Assembly (NCBI GenBank): GCA_009829735.1
Contig: CM020618.1
Span: 3,222,882 to 3,286,881, forward strand
Source: Pyropia yezoensis
Taxonomy: Eukaryota; Rhodophyta; Bangiophyceae; Bangiales; Bangiaceae
Direction of reading: 5' to 3'
Length of the DNA stretch: 64,000 nt
Every line of letters begins with the position of its first letter. Positions within the stretch are counted from its first letter, which is position 1. The notes beneath the pieces were generated by a model. It was not told where the DNA came from and did not search any database. It was given only the letters and a program-made list of their open reading frames with translations. The position numbers and the translations under genes are program-made. Positions 1-9,736 of this stretch are shown piece by piece.

Positions 1-2
1 CA

Positions 3-161
3 GCTCTGGAGGACGTGGAGGCTGGCCGCAGCACCCTCGGCCAGCTATGCACCGAGGTAACTCGGGTGATTGACCGTCGTGAGATTGCCGACCGGTGGAG
101 CACGGAGGTATACGCGCTTACGCGTGAGTTGCCTCCCTCGGGCAGTGGGTCTACCCACTGA
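3..161 (+). CDS. C-terminal tail of an unrecognised ORF, cut by the window edge
   Basis: An open frame runs from the window edge to a TGA at 159-161 and gives about 52 residues of ordinary composition, ending in PPSGSGSTH. No start or domain is visible. It could be the end of a neighbouring element's gene or a chance frame, since the adjacent DNA is all mobile-element sequence. Confidence 0.25.
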   Translation, partial: ALEDVEAGRSTLGQLCTEVTRVIDRREIADRWSTEVYALTRELPPSGSGSTH

Positions 162-639
162 GGAGTGCTATTGTTAGTGCGGGAGAGGGCCCCGGTGACC
201 CTTATGGTGGCCGGGTATTAGTGAGTATAAACTCATCCCCTTTGGGGGCATTGCTTGCCTCTGTTTGCTGCCCTGGGAAGTACTCCTTCCGGCTCAGTGG
301 TGCCTTGCCTCCCGTCCAACTTCTTCCGGTTGGTTCACGCTAGGGGAGGTCATCCTCCCTCACTTTGTGTCTTGGCTTGGGGAGGTCATCCTCCCTTGTA
401 AGCCCCCTAGTTACTTCGATATTATCGGAGTTAGCCTTTACCTTTAAGTCAACTTATTAAGGTTCAGGTTTTGCTTAGTTACCTAAGCTTGGTTCGACTT
501 AGAAACCTAAGTCTGATTTGACTTAGAAACCTAAGTCTGATTTGACTTAGAAACCTAAGTCTGCCATAACCATGTCACACCCTACTTAGTAGGTCTAAGC
601 CCCACCCCCCAACATCCGAAGTCGGTGTCGGTTGGGTTG
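162..639. other. Non-coding flank downstream of the first Ty3/gypsy element
   Basis: No gene is seen. The stretch lies just beyond the 3' end of the minus-strand pol region. Its minus strand starts with TGTAACA exactly at the pol stop, which looks like an LTR edge, yet the sequence does not match the 5' LTR at 7223-7586. It is either the element's 3' untranslated part, with the true 3' LTR left of the window, or a different repeat. Confidence 0.5.
496..563 (+). repeat. 24-bp tandem repeat, nearly three units
   Basis: Units start at 496, 520 and 544; the last is partial. Each carries the small palindrome ACTTAG..CTAAGT, so each unit can form a hairpin. An imperfect fourth hairpin precedes the array. 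Confidence 0.85.
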
Positions 640-1275
640 TTACAGGAGGCGGCGTCGCCTCATGTAAGGCATGAGTAGTTGGCGGGGTATATTCGCCGCT
701 TGTTCCCAGGTGGGTGAGTCGTAACCAACCCACATTACCTTGACGTACCAGGGTTCTGGTAGATCTGGGTCGGTATGTCCGACGATGCTCTCCACCTGGT
801 ATGGGATTCCATCCGGTCCCACCGGGTCATCCGACCGGTGGGTGGTAAGCGCTTCATGTAGCAACCCAGCCGGTACCGGCTGAGGATGTTCCGGCTTTGG
901 CGCCGGTGTGCCATCGTTAATACTGATGCGTTGTATCTCCGTATCGGAGTGCAGTATGACAGAGTGATCATCTCTGTGTAAGATCTGGTACGGTCCCTTG
1001 ACCGGTTGCATGAGCTTGTTCCCTCGGAACTTCTGGTGTCTGATATAGACCCAGTCACCTGTCATCAGGGTAGCGTTGCGCACCCGTAGTCGGGCGTCGA
1101 AGTTCTTCTTGTATCGAAGTTGTGTTCTGTCAAGGGCACCCTTGAGCTTAGGAATCATCCACGATAGCTTGGCCAACCAAGCTAAGTGGATGCGTTCGGC
1201 CGGTCGGCCCTTCGGTGTATCATACCGGGTGCACCTGCCAGGTGGCAGCGTCAGGTTCCCGACGCCTAGTGGCAT
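640..1275 (-). CDS. C-terminal pol segment with chromodomain-like module (family 1 element)
   Basis: The frame continues the integrase end and finishes in a chromodomain-like stretch. Its signature is YQVESIVGH, then WYVKVMWVGY and PTWEQAANIP, which matches the aromatic-cage and WE..N core of chromodomains. In chromoviruses this tail is thought to steer integration to marked chromatin. Part of the fossil described for the whole element. Confidence 0.8.
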   Translation of the reverse strand: MPLGVGNLTLPPGRCTRYDTPKGRPAERIHLAWLAKLSWMIPKLKGALDRTQLRYKKNFDARLRVRNATLMTGDWVYIRHQKFRGNKLMQPVKGPYQILHRDDHSVILHSDTEIQRISINDGTPAPKPEHPQPVPAGLLHEALTTHRSDDPVGPDGIPYQVESIVGHTDPDLPEPWYVKVMWVGYDSPTWEQAANIPRQLLMPYMRRRRLL

Positions 1276-1323
1276 GACCCACTCCAGTGGGGCGATGTTT
1301 GTACTCCGATGTGGCCTGGCATT

Positions 1324-3786
1324 TTATGCCAGGGTGAGTACGGACAGAAGCCTGTCCCAAGTGTTCGTGTGCTCGGCCACGTAGCACTGTAGCATCTTAA
1401 CGATGGTGCGGTTAAACCGCTCCACTGGCCCGTTGGTTTGCGGGTGGTAGTCGGATGCCCGACGTGGTTCGATGCCGAACATGCCCATGACCTTAGTGCA
1501 GAATGCCGACGTCAGGTTTGCTCCGTTGTCGGAGAGGAGTTGCTTCATGACTCCGTATGCACTGATCCAGTGGTCACCCACTGCGTTCATAATTGTGTAT
1601 GCCGTATCATTCGGGATGGCTGCCGCTCGTGACAGCTTAGTGAAGCGGTCAGACATGACTAGGATGTACCTGTTCCCTTCTTCCGTTACCGGAAGTGGCC
1701 CGAGTATGTCGATAGCGACTTGCTCGTTGGGCCCATCAGGTGGGAATAGCTTCATGGCAGACGCCCGCCTATGTAGACTAATGCGGTTACGTGCACAGGG
1801 GTGGCATCCCCTTACGTGGTCGACCACATCGACGGCCATTGCTGGCCAGTAGAAGAACCTTCGCATTGCTGCGAACATGCGCGAACCCCCCGGGTGTCCG
1901 GCTGTGGGGTTCTCGTGTTCTCGTTCCATGACGGCCTGCCGTAAGGACACGCGAACCACGACCTGATGCCGTCCATCGGCGGGTGCCCGCCGATATATGA
2001 GTCCGTCCTCGTTCTCGGAGAAGATGCCGGCCGTACCGGCCAGGAGGTTAGCGCGATGGCGTCTACAGTCGTCGTCATTGGCTTGTGCCTCGCGGAAGTC
2101 CGCGAGAGTCAGTGGGCATGCTCGGTGTGCCATGGTATGGTCAACCATACCTTGGGTGGCGTTACCCACCATGCAGACCGGTGCCACCGGGATGTCCTCG
2201 TCCACCGGGCGGGTATCCCTGCTCGGGGTGTCGAGTCGAGACAACGCGTCTCCGAGGTGGTGGTTTGACCCAGCCTTATACACGGTGCGGTAGTCGTGCT
2301 CGGCCATCTTCAGCCTCCATCGGGCTAGCCTCCCATGGCTATCGGAATCCTTGTCGCCAAGGTTGAGGAGCCATCGTAGGGGTTCGTGGTCGGACCTCAC
2401 GATGAACCTGGAGCCCTCCAGGTATGGACGGAGCAGTTGCACTGCCCATATGACCCCGAGGCATTCACGCTCGGTGGCACTATAGTTCCGCTCAGCCGGG
2501 TTGAGTGTCCGGCTGAAGTACCCTACCGGACGTAGGTCCGGGATAACGTTATCGGAACCGATCAACGTCTCTCCCTGTAACAGGGTGCATCCCACTTGTG
2601 TATCGCATGCATCGACATCGATGACGAAGGTACCCCGTCTGTGCGGTAACGCAAGGACGGGTGGGGATAGTAGGGCTCGCTTCAGCGACTCGAATGCCTC
2701 CTCTTCGCTAGGCGAAGAGGGTTGGAGTACCTTGAGCAAGGTACTGCTCGTAAGAACCGTTAACGGTTTAGCTATCCGAGCGAAGTCCTTGACGAACCGT
2801 CGGTATACGTTGCACATTCCCAGGAAGCTCTTGAGCTGCGTCTGGGTGTTAGGGAACCGGGCATCCCGGAGTGCCCGGGTATTGGCTTCGAGTACCCCTA
2901 GTTTACCAGGGGTTATCTGGTGGCCCAGATACTCGACCGTCTGTTGGAAGAAGGCGCACTTCTTCAGACGCAGGGTTACCCCGGCGTCCCTCAGTAGGGT
3001 GAGTACCTCGTCAACATGTTGCACATGGTCATCCATGTTACGCGAGAAGACGATGACGTCATCGAGGTACACTAGGCAGTTACGCCACTTCACCCCCGAC
3101 AGTATAATGTCGATAGCCCGCTCGAATGTAGCGGGGGCGTTGGACAATCCGAAGGGCATCCTTAGGAACTCGTACACTCCACTGTGACAGACGAACGCCG
3201 TCTTGGGGATATCCTCGTCCGCCACTGGGATCTGCCAGTATCCGGCATTGCAGTCGATGGTGGTAAACACCGTAGCTTCCCCCAGGGAGTCGATGCATTC
3301 ATCCATCCTTGGTAAAGGGTATGAGTCTTTCTTGGTAACCAAGTTGAGGCGTCGATAATCGATGCAAAACCGAGGGGTTTGATCCTTCTTCGGTACGATA
3401 ACGACTGGGGCACCCCACTCCGACATCGAAGGTCGTATCACCTTCGCTTCGCTCATCCTCTTCACTTCTCCATCAACGATCTCTCGTTGCATAGGTCCCG
3501 CTCGGTGCGGTTGTGACCGTGCGGGTCGTGCGCCTGGTACCAGGTCTATACGATGTTGGGTTGCCCCAATGGTACCCAAGGCCCCGCCTGTCCACATGAC
3601 GTCATGCTTTCTTAGCATCCGTCGTACCCCTTCGGCTACCGAAGGGGGAAGGTGGCCGAGGTCAGCCTCGGCCAGGGCCTTCAGTGCTTCTTGGTCCTTT
3701 GGCGGCATGTCCGCCGGAGCCGCCGATGGGTTAGGCTTCCCGTCATCGGGTTGCTGTCGCTCGGTGGTCTCGGCGGCCGCCAGCAC
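1324..3786 (-). CDS. Reverse transcriptase, RNase H and integrase region (family 1 element)
   Basis: About 820 residues. Seen in order: RT with IDYRRLN and the YLDDV catalytic box (about residues 150-255), RNase H beginning FVIDVDACDTQVGCTL with the WAVQLLRPYL and RSDHEPL blocks (about 385-470), and integrase with an H-H-C-C finger (EHENPTAGHPG, then CHPCARN). The D,D,E core follows, with AIDILGPLPV, SDNGANL and YHPQTNGPVERFNRT (about 690-805). All key catalytic motifs are recognisable, which suggests a fairly young copy. Confidence 0.92.
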   Translation of the reverse strand: MLAAAETTERQQPDDGKPNPSAAPADMPPKDQEALKALAEADLGHLPPSVAEGVRRMLRKHDVMWTGGALGTIGATQHRIDLVPGARPARSQPHRAGPMQREIVDGEVKRMSEAKVIRPSMSEWGAPVVIVPKKDQTPRFCIDYRRLNLVTKKDSYPLPRMDECIDSLGEATVFTTIDCNAGYWQIPVADEDIPKTAFVCHSGVYEFLRMPFGLSNAPATFERAIDIILSGVKWRNCLVYLDDVIVFSRNMDDHVQHVDEVLTLLRDAGVTLRLKKCAFFQQTVEYLGHQITPGKLGVLEANTRALRDARFPNTQTQLKSFLGMCNVYRRFVKDFARIAKPLTVLTSSTLLKVLQPSSPSEEEAFESLKRALLSPPVLALPHRRGTFVIDVDACDTQVGCTLLQGETLIGSDNVIPDLRPVGYFSRTLNPAERNYSATERECLGVIWAVQLLRPYLEGSRFIVRSDHEPLRWLLNLGDKDSDSHGRLARWRLKMAEHDYRTVYKAGSNHHLGDALSRLDTPSRDTRPVDEDIPVAPVCMVGNATQGMVDHTMAHRACPLTLADFREAQANDDDCRRHRANLLAGTAGIFSENEDGLIYRRAPADGRHQVVVRVSLRQAVMEREHENPTAGHPGGSRMFAAMRRFFYWPAMAVDVVDHVRGCHPCARNRISLHRRASAMKLFPPDGPNEQVAIDILGPLPVTEEGNRYILVMSDRFTKLSRAAAIPNDTAYTIMNAVGDHWISAYGVMKQLLSDNGANLTSAFCTKVMGMFGIEPRRASDYHPQTNGPVERFNRTIVKMLQCYVAEHTNTWDRLLSVLTLA

Positions 3787-4730
3787 CTCAAGTGGCCCAC
3801 TTGACCTTCCTTGTCAGGGGTAAGGATATCTCCTTCGTAGAGCTCGGCGATCCCGAGGATAGTTCCCTTCGGGAGGGTGACTGCCTTACGGCGATAGTTC
3901 GCCATCACTAGGAGGGACGACCCTCCTGCTGGGAGGTCTATGAGACCGTTGGCCATGGTCAACCCATGGCGCTTGTACGTCCGCAGGTTGGACCGAACTC
4001 TGCAGATGCCTGCGAGGTCGCAGTTAACCGGGAGGACTGTCTCCGACAACGGCTCAAAGCGAGTTCGCTTGGCCAACCGAAGTGTCTTCGGCTCGACGCT
4101 TGCGTACACCTCAGCCACGTTAACGTGGCTCCCTTGTAGCGTCAGGTCCCTGATGATAGCCGTATGTCCTCGCTTCGTCCCGTCGGCTTCTTGAAGCTCG
4201 ACGGTCCTCCGGCCTGGCCGGATTGCATCAACGTGAACGTTGATGAAGGTGCACCCCAGTATGCAGGGCACCGATAGCGTTTCACATACCAGGAAGTCAA
4301 CTTCCGTGGTGAGATCCCCGATGGTAACCTGCAGCGACATCGCTGCGGTCGTACGAATGAGGCGACCATTCGCGTCCTTGATGGTGGGTCCCCGAGTCAC
4401 TCTGACTCGCGGAAGCCACTTGTCCGGGAGGGTATCCTTCCGGATAAGGTTGGGTCCAGCCCCTGTATCCAGTACAGGGTAGTACGATCGTGTCGACTGG
4501 GGGTCAACCCCCAGTGTGGCTGATACCTTGAAGTTCTCCAAGGTAAACAGCACATGGCCTACACCGATATCCGGTGTTCCTCGGGCATCCTGAACAGGGC
4601 CCTTGGCTGGTTCAACGTGACGGGGCATCCCGTCCTCTGCTCCCAACCTTGGTGGTTGGTCATCAATCCCCTGACGCCGTGTCGTCGGGGCCGGAAGGTG
4701 TACCCGGGGGTTGATGCGGCGTCGGCTCAA
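3681..4730 (-). CDS. Retropepsin-like aspartic protease region (family 1 element)
   Basis: The frame carries YYPVLDTGAGPNLIRKDTLP, the active-site D-T-G-A motif with its flanks, then IIRDLTL- and VPCILGCTFI-like strands; ILGC is the second retropepsin landmark. It overlaps the RT frame at its 3' end and follows gag, as expected for a Ty3/gypsy pol precursor. The segment after the protease (about residues 230-300) looks like a linker to RT. Confidence 0.85.
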   Translation of the reverse strand: MSRRRINPRVHLPAPTTRRQGIDDQPPRLGAEDGMPRHVEPAKGPVQDARGTPDIGVGHVLFTLENFKVSATLGVDPQSTRSYYPVLDTGAGPNLIRKDTLPDKWLPRVRVTRGPTIKDANGRLIRTTAAMSLQVTIGDLTTEVDFLVCETLSVPCILGCTFINVHVDAIRPGRRTVELQEADGTKRGHTAIIRDLTLQGSHVNVAEVYASVEPKTLRLAKRTRFEPLSETVLPVNCDLAGICRVRSNLRTYKRHGLTMANGLIDLPAGGSSLLVMANYRRKAVTLPKGTILGIAELYEGDILTPDKEGQVGHLRCWRPPRPPSDSNPMTGSLTHRRLRRTCRQRTKKH

Positions 4731-4813
4731 CCGCGCTCTCCGTGGGGCTTTCCCCGCGGCAGTCCGGGGTGGCTTGCTAGGGTTACCCCAGCGACCCCGT
4801 GTCGTCCTTCCTC

Positions 4814-6997
4814 TTACTCGTTTCCCGTGCTCGTCCGGGTGCTGTCCTCTGGGACATCCGGATGAGGAGGTGCCTCCTCGACGGCCAGTACTCCACCTGG
4901 AGCTGGCTGCCTACCCGGTGCGGGTCCGGATGCTCTGGCGGGATACCCCCCGGTGGATGCCTTGCGTTGCGCCGCTGCCCGCCAAGACTCCTCGGGGATG
5001 AGTGGGCAGGACGACACCCAGTGCTGGGGATCCCCACACAACATACATCCGGACGTGCCGGTCCCCCCTTGAGTTCGCATCGGGGTAGCCCCGTAGCTGC
5101 GGTTGCCTCCCTCGGGCGCCCGAGTGCCTGCTCCCTGGTAGGCCTTGGGTCCTTGGGTCAACCGGAACATGGACTCCCCCAACCGGTTGGGTCGGCCCGC
5201 AATCTGCGGAGGTGCCTCTGTGCGCACCGCCCATGTTGGCAAGGGTTGGTGAGGGTTACCCGTCACCGGGGAGTACCCCGTAGTCCGTACATACGGGACG
5301 CGACGTCCCGGGCCCTCGCTGACCTGGAACTGGGTCCCCGCTGGAGCGATGTACGCTACCGTACCTTGCTCATCGATCACCGGCGTAGCCGGTAACAGCA
5401 GGTGGCCCTGCTGGTCAACCAGTGATTCTTCCTCGCCCGTGGGGGCGTACTCGGTAGCCACCAGTACCGGCGCGGCCTTCCGTTCCATCTTGTCTTGCCT
5501 CGGTACCGGGGTATGATTGAGTTTGCTTTCCTCCCCCTTGGGCTTTGGGGCAAGAGCACACTCCGGGTGAAGCACCCGGTAGGCGTCCCCCAGGGACTTG
5601 CACATATGCATCAGTCTACTGAAGTTCGTCCGTGCCGTGTTGGCGCCACGTGCGGATATCCGCACGTAGTTGGGTACTCCTGCGAACAGGATGGCCCGTA
5701 GCTCCCCTTCTCCGAGGAGCTTCCCCAGCTCGTAGTCGAGCTCTTGAATCCGTCGTCCGAACATCTCCTCATCCTCCCAGCTCTGGGCGGTGGCAGTGCG
5801 CAGGGCCCGGTAGTGGTCCTCGCACTTGTCCTCACTGAGGTAGCTGCTCAGCAACTCCTTGAGAATCCCACGGTAATCCATGGGGGTGGCCGCAACCCTC
5901 ATTCCCAGCATCGGGGATGCCTGGCGAAGGATGCCTCGCACCCGTTCATCAACAAACAACGGGAGGATCTCCAGGGCAAGCCCCTCGTTAACGAGGGCCT
6001 TGTCCGCGGCTGCCTTGAGGCTAGTCAAGAAGCCGATGACTGCCAACGGGCGTCCGTTCGGCCCCCCGAACATAGGGACTCCCTTCATAAGGGTCTGCAT
6101 AGAGCGGATCGCCCGATGCGACGTATTACGCATCGATTCCGATACGGTGGCAGAGCGGTCCTCCAAACGATAATGTTCCGGAGTAAGAACCGACCGGAAG
6201 ACCTCGTTGACGATCTCCGTGTCAGCGTCCTGGATATCCAGTCGCTTAGCTAGTTGATGAGCAAACTCATCGGACTCCATCCGCTTCAGTAGGCTCGCAG
6301 TTACCTGCGCGGTCATAGCTTCCACCACTGAAGATGGTACTTCAGGCGTCGGCACCTCGGGAACCCGAGTTGCCTGGCCTCTTTCGTCGTGGGGATACTG
6401 TGAGAGGGTACCCCCTCCCCCAATAACCGACTCTCCACCGGCGTAAGTATCCGCCGGGTCGTGTCTGCGGAGTCCGCTTCGGGTGTTCCGAGCGTATCGC
6501 TCCGTGTGACTCCGATCCAACTCTGCCGACGAGTCGGATCCATACCCCATTGTGTCCGGGGGCTGTCCGGGAGTTGCTGCGCCGGGGTCGACCCCGGTGG
6601 ACTCCGAAAGTAGTCCGGCCGGTTCAAACCGTACCGGTGTGGGAGGAACACGACGGGGTCCCGTCGTGTGCCGTGTTGACATCAACACTGCCATTGCGTC
6701 CTCCGTCCGCTCTTGACGAGCGTCGAGTCCGGAAAACCGGGCCTCGATGCGGGCCAATGATGCCATCAGGGAATCCCCTGGTGAAGGAGGCGGCGGAGTG
6801 AGGTCGGTCGATGACCGTTGAGGCGGGCCCCCGCCTCCTGCCGTCCGAGCCGTGCCAAACGTCGATCCGACACCGAAAAGCATTGGCGTCTCAATGTTGT
6901 CGATCGGGTTCCCGATCCCGGTTCCCGTAGTCACCTCCGGAGTCGGCGTCGACGCCGATCCGTCATCTTGAACGTTCCCCGTCTCTTGGGTAGACAT
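4814..6997 (-). CDS. Gag polyprotein (family 1 element)
   Basis: About 727 residues from an ATG at 6997. The N-terminal 250 residues are polar and low in complexity. A capsid-like helical block follows (about 280-480, including VIGFLTSLKAAADKALVNEG and the RALRTATAQSWEDEEMFGRRI stretch). Near the C-terminus is one CCHC zinc knuckle, CMLCGDPQHWVSSC (spacing 2-4-4), the RNA-binding signature of Gag nucleocapsid. A leader of about 200 bases separates it from the primer binding site. Confidence 0.85.
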   Translation of the reverse strand: MSTQETGNVQDDGSASTPTPEVTTGTGIGNPIDNIETPMLFGVGSTFGTARTAGGGGPPQRSSTDLTPPPPSPGDSLMASLARIEARFSGLDARQERTEDAMAVLMSTRHTTGPRRVPPTPVRFEPAGLLSESTGVDPGAATPGQPPDTMGYGSDSSAELDRSHTERYARNTRSGLRRHDPADTYAGGESVIGGGGTLSQYPHDERGQATRVPEVPTPEVPSSVVEAMTAQVTASLLKRMESDEFAHQLAKRLDIQDADTEIVNEVFRSVLTPEHYRLEDRSATVSESMRNTSHRAIRSMQTLMKGVPMFGGPNGRPLAVIGFLTSLKAAADKALVNEGLALEILPLFVDERVRGILRQASPMLGMRVAATPMDYRGILKELLSSYLSEDKCEDHYRALRTATAQSWEDEEMFGRRIQELDYELGKLLGEGELRAILFAGVPNYVRISARGANTARTNFSRLMHMCKSLGDAYRVLHPECALAPKPKGEESKLNHTPVPRQDKMERKAAPVLVATEYAPTGEEESLVDQQGHLLLPATPVIDEQGTVAYIAPAGTQFQVSEGPGRRVPYVRTTGYSPVTGNPHQPLPTWAVRTEAPPQIAGRPNRLGESMFRLTQGPKAYQGAGTRAPEGGNRSYGATPMRTQGGTGTSGCMLCGDPQHWVSSCPLIPEESWRAAAQRKASTGGYPARASGPAPGRQPAPGGVLAVEEAPPHPDVPEDSTRTSTGNE

Positions 6998-7222
6998 AGT
7001 CACAATCAGTCAACCGACGTAACAATCACCACGAATAAGAGAGCGAGGGGGTAGATTGGGGAGAGTAACAGTAGATCACAGTCAAAGGTAAAAACTCAAC
7101 ACAATCGATCAGGTCGCAAAACCACGAGTACAAGAAAAGGACCGGATCCCTATCCGTGTGCCAGGGCCGAAGACGACGTCACCACAAGGGTGACGGAAAC
7201 CCGTCCCCTGCTGCTCCACCAA

Positions 7223-7586
7223 TGTAGCACAATAGGGTATCCGTCGCACGTCCACTCTCAGGGAACACTCACCAAGGGGGATCGACACCAACGTCACCGG
7301 GAGGCCAAGGTTGCTGTCCTTGGAGCGCAAGCCACGGGACCAAGATGGGGGCCCAAATGGGAGGGGTTTGTTGTTCTGCCTTGGCCGGCGGTGGATTCGC
7401 CGCCGGCCGCCTCGTTATAAACCCTCGGAGACACTACTAACTACCCTCCACCCCAAGATGCACGTCCCTCTGGTCATACGTAACTTATAGATACCGTGAC
7501 CAGTACGGACTCTCAAATTGAAAGCCAAGGATTAGAAGTAGCCCCCCTAACATTAGGGTCACAATACGGCCAACCATATTGCTACA
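7223..7586 (-). repeat. 5' LTR of the family 1 element
   Basis: A 364-bp unit, TGTAGCA at its 5' end and TGCTACA at its 3' end on the minus strand. A TATA-like TTTATAAC lies inside, followed by a GC-rich hairpin (GCCGGCGGCGAAT...). The assignment rests on the near-identical free-standing copy at 53339-53700 and on the primer-binding-like sequence immediately inside. Confidence 0.9.
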
Positions 7587-9005
7587 CTACGACGCAACTC
7601 AACCAATCGCGACCGACGCCTTGTACGCCGCCGGAAGTCCCGGCGGGTGCTGCAACGCGGGGCGTGTCCTCCTTGCGGTCGTCGAGGAAGTCAGACTCTA
7701 ACCCCAGATTCACCATGGCTCCCCCTAATACAGGGGAAGGCAACCCGGTTTCAGCTGCCCGAGGCCCGCCTCTAGTTGAGGGGGACTTGGATCGGGGGAA
7801 GAAAGGGGGCCTCCCCAGGTTGGGGTGATCCAAGGTAATAGAACGGGGAAGTGTGGGTGCGGAAGTGGGAAAAGGTGGTGGTAAGGTGCGTTGAGGTGAG
7901 TGTACGCTGCCAAGTGGGCGAGCTTGAAGAGAGGGGCGGTTGACGTGACCGCATCCACTTCAACGTGACGTGCCAGGGGACATCGAGTCGCGCCCCCGAC
8001 AAGTGCGGCACGCGCTCTTACACCCCCTCACGGGGCCGACCGGGTCTGTCGGAACTGAGGAGAGGGGAGTGTGGCAGAACTGGGCCCCACGCAGGGGACA
8101 GGACGCGCCACACGTGGTAGGGAGATAGCTGGTCTGTAAGGATTTGCCCCTTAAATCCACGCCTGGAACCAAGGGGATATGGACTGCGACCTCTCCTTAC
8201 ATTTCCTGCCCCGCTAACTCCTCCCAAGACAGATCAGCTCCCCATTACCCTGGGCGACACCACGCTGTACTCCTGACATTCTGCTAACGTCGGCTAGCCG
8301 CTCGAAGACCGTCGTCAACTCACTGTAGGAACCTGGTCGTCGATGTCGAAACTCGACGACGAGGAACGAGTGACATCGTCGACCTACCACGGACGGACAT
8401 CCCTGTCTGTGACTGCCAGAACATTATTCTCTGCGCTTGCCAAAAGCTGGCAATCAAGGACGAGTCACATGAGTAACGGACACCGAGGACACCACACATC
8501 CTCGCTGGCGGCTGAGTGTGATATGACTGGCTCGCCGGCTTTGGGATTGACTGAATTCGGCCAGCTGGCTGGTGACTGGCTGGCCGGCCAAGGGATTGAT
8601 TGAATTTGACCCTGCTGGCCGGTCGGACCTCCCGGCCGACTGGCGTTTGGAGCTGGCTCGTGGGGCGCGCTGAGCGCCATCTACGGGATCGCCTTCGTTT
8701 CGGGCAAACTGGGGCTGTACTCCTTTGGTGTGCACGCCCGCCCATGCTGTGTTCTGAGGAACATGCTTTGTTTTTGGGCCGTTATGTGCCTACCGGCGGC
8801 GCGACGCGGAAACGCATGCCTTGGGGCACCTCGGGTGCTACGACGCGAGTATATAGTGCGTGGGTGTCGGCGCCAGCGGCGGAGAGAAGAGGGGAGCCAC
8901 AGACACAGACGAAGAACCCCATTTACCTTTTGTACCCTCGATCTTCCCGACGTCGCGACCATCTTTCTCCCCAGACCCACCCCTCTCGTGACACCTAATT
9001 GCAGC
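7587..9005. other. No gene seen; repeat-derived flank
   Basis: Only short frames without domains. Around 8545-8615 two related stretches (GGGATTGACTGAATTC and GGGATTGATTGAATTT, each beside a GGCTGGCCGG-type run) form a short direct repeat. A hairpin, GTCGTCGA with its complement, lies at 8335-8365. This probably represents old element debris. Confidence 0.4.
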
Positions 9006-9240
9006 GCACCGATGGCGGCGCAGCTCTACCACGATCATGTTTATCGCCACCATGGGCTTCCTAGTGATGTCGCGTGTGACAGAGACCCAATATTCTTCTC
9101 CAACTTCTGGAGGTCACTCACAGACATGCTCAAGGTCGAAATCAAGGCTTCTTCGGCATATCATCCTCAAACTGACGGACAAACGGAAATCATGAACAAG
9201 AAAGTCAAGGAAATTGTAAGAAGCTTCGTAAACCATTATC
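9006..9240 (+). mobile_element. Integrase core fragment of a Ty3/gypsy element (fossil)
   Basis: About 78 residues match the second half of a gypsy integrase core: HHGLPSDVACDRDPIFFSNFW, then SSAYHPQTDGQTE and NKKVKEIVRSF. It is a short broken piece with no other part of the element around it. It ends where the acetate kinase fragment begins. Confidence 0.85.
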
Positions 9241-9298
9241 GAGGCGTCGGCGGGGCGGCGGCGGCGGCGGTGCCGCCGCCGCCGCTGCCGCGCCGACG

Positions 9299-9736
9299 TT
9301 GGCGATTGGCCACCGGGTCGTCCACGGGGGCGCCCACCTGACCCGCGCGTCGGTGCTGACGCCCGCCGTCACCGCCGCCATCCGGGACGCGGCGGCGCTG
9401 GCACCCCTGCACAATCCCGCCAGCCTGGCGGGCATTGCCGCGGCGACCGTCGCGACCGGCGGCGCCGTCCCCCACGTGGCGGTCTTTGAAACGGCCTTCC
9501 ACGCGACGTTCCCCGCCGCGGCGGCCACCTACGCGCTGCCCGCCGACCTGGCCGCCGCCCACGGGCTGCGGCGGTACGGCTTCCACGGCACCAGCTACGC
9601 GTGGGCGGCGCGGCACCTGGCGGCGGCGGGGGGGGTGCCCCGCGGCGCGCTCAACGGGGTGGTGCTGTACGTTGAGGGCTCCCCGATTGTGGGCGGGTCC
9701 TCACATGGTCTGACTCGTTTCTCCCTTTGCATTTGA
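9299..9736 (+). pseudogene. ackA-like: Internal fragment of an acetate kinase gene
   Basis: Acetate kinase interconverts acetate + ATP and acetyl phosphate + ADP. The frame matches only the middle of the family (about residues 85-200 of roughly 400). In order it shows GHRVVHGG (substrate-binding Arg), LAPLHNPASLAGI, VFETAFHATFP, YALP and YGFHGTSY (catalytic His). The N-terminal N-x-G-S-S phosphate loop and the whole C-terminal half are absent, and there is no ATG. The essential Asp of the usual FDTAFH motif is Glu here. Homology stops near 9670. The piece abuts a retroelement integrase fragment, so it is most likely a captured or rearranged gene fragment and not a working enzyme. Confidence 0.85.

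Larger units (their letters stand above)
640..7586 (-). mobile_element. Ty3/gypsy LTR retrotransposon, chromovirus-like (family 1)
   Basis: A fossil or recent Ty3/gypsy copy on the minus strand. Order from its 5' end: LTR (7223-7586), putative primer binding site just inside (TTGGTGGAGCAGCAGGGG), gag, aspartic protease, reverse transcriptase, RNase H, integrase and a C-terminal chromodomain-like segment. The order RT-RH-INT with a chromodomain is the chromovirus arrangement. Overlapping frames between the parts are usual for this family. The coding part looks largely whole, with about one break. No matching 3' LTR is inside the window. A solo LTR of the same family lies at 53339-53700. Confidence 0.93.

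Noticed and set aside
1-644. 3' LTR of the family 1 element
   Set aside because: Although the minus strand starts TGTAACA at the pol stop, the sequence does not match the 5' LTR or the solo LTR of that family.
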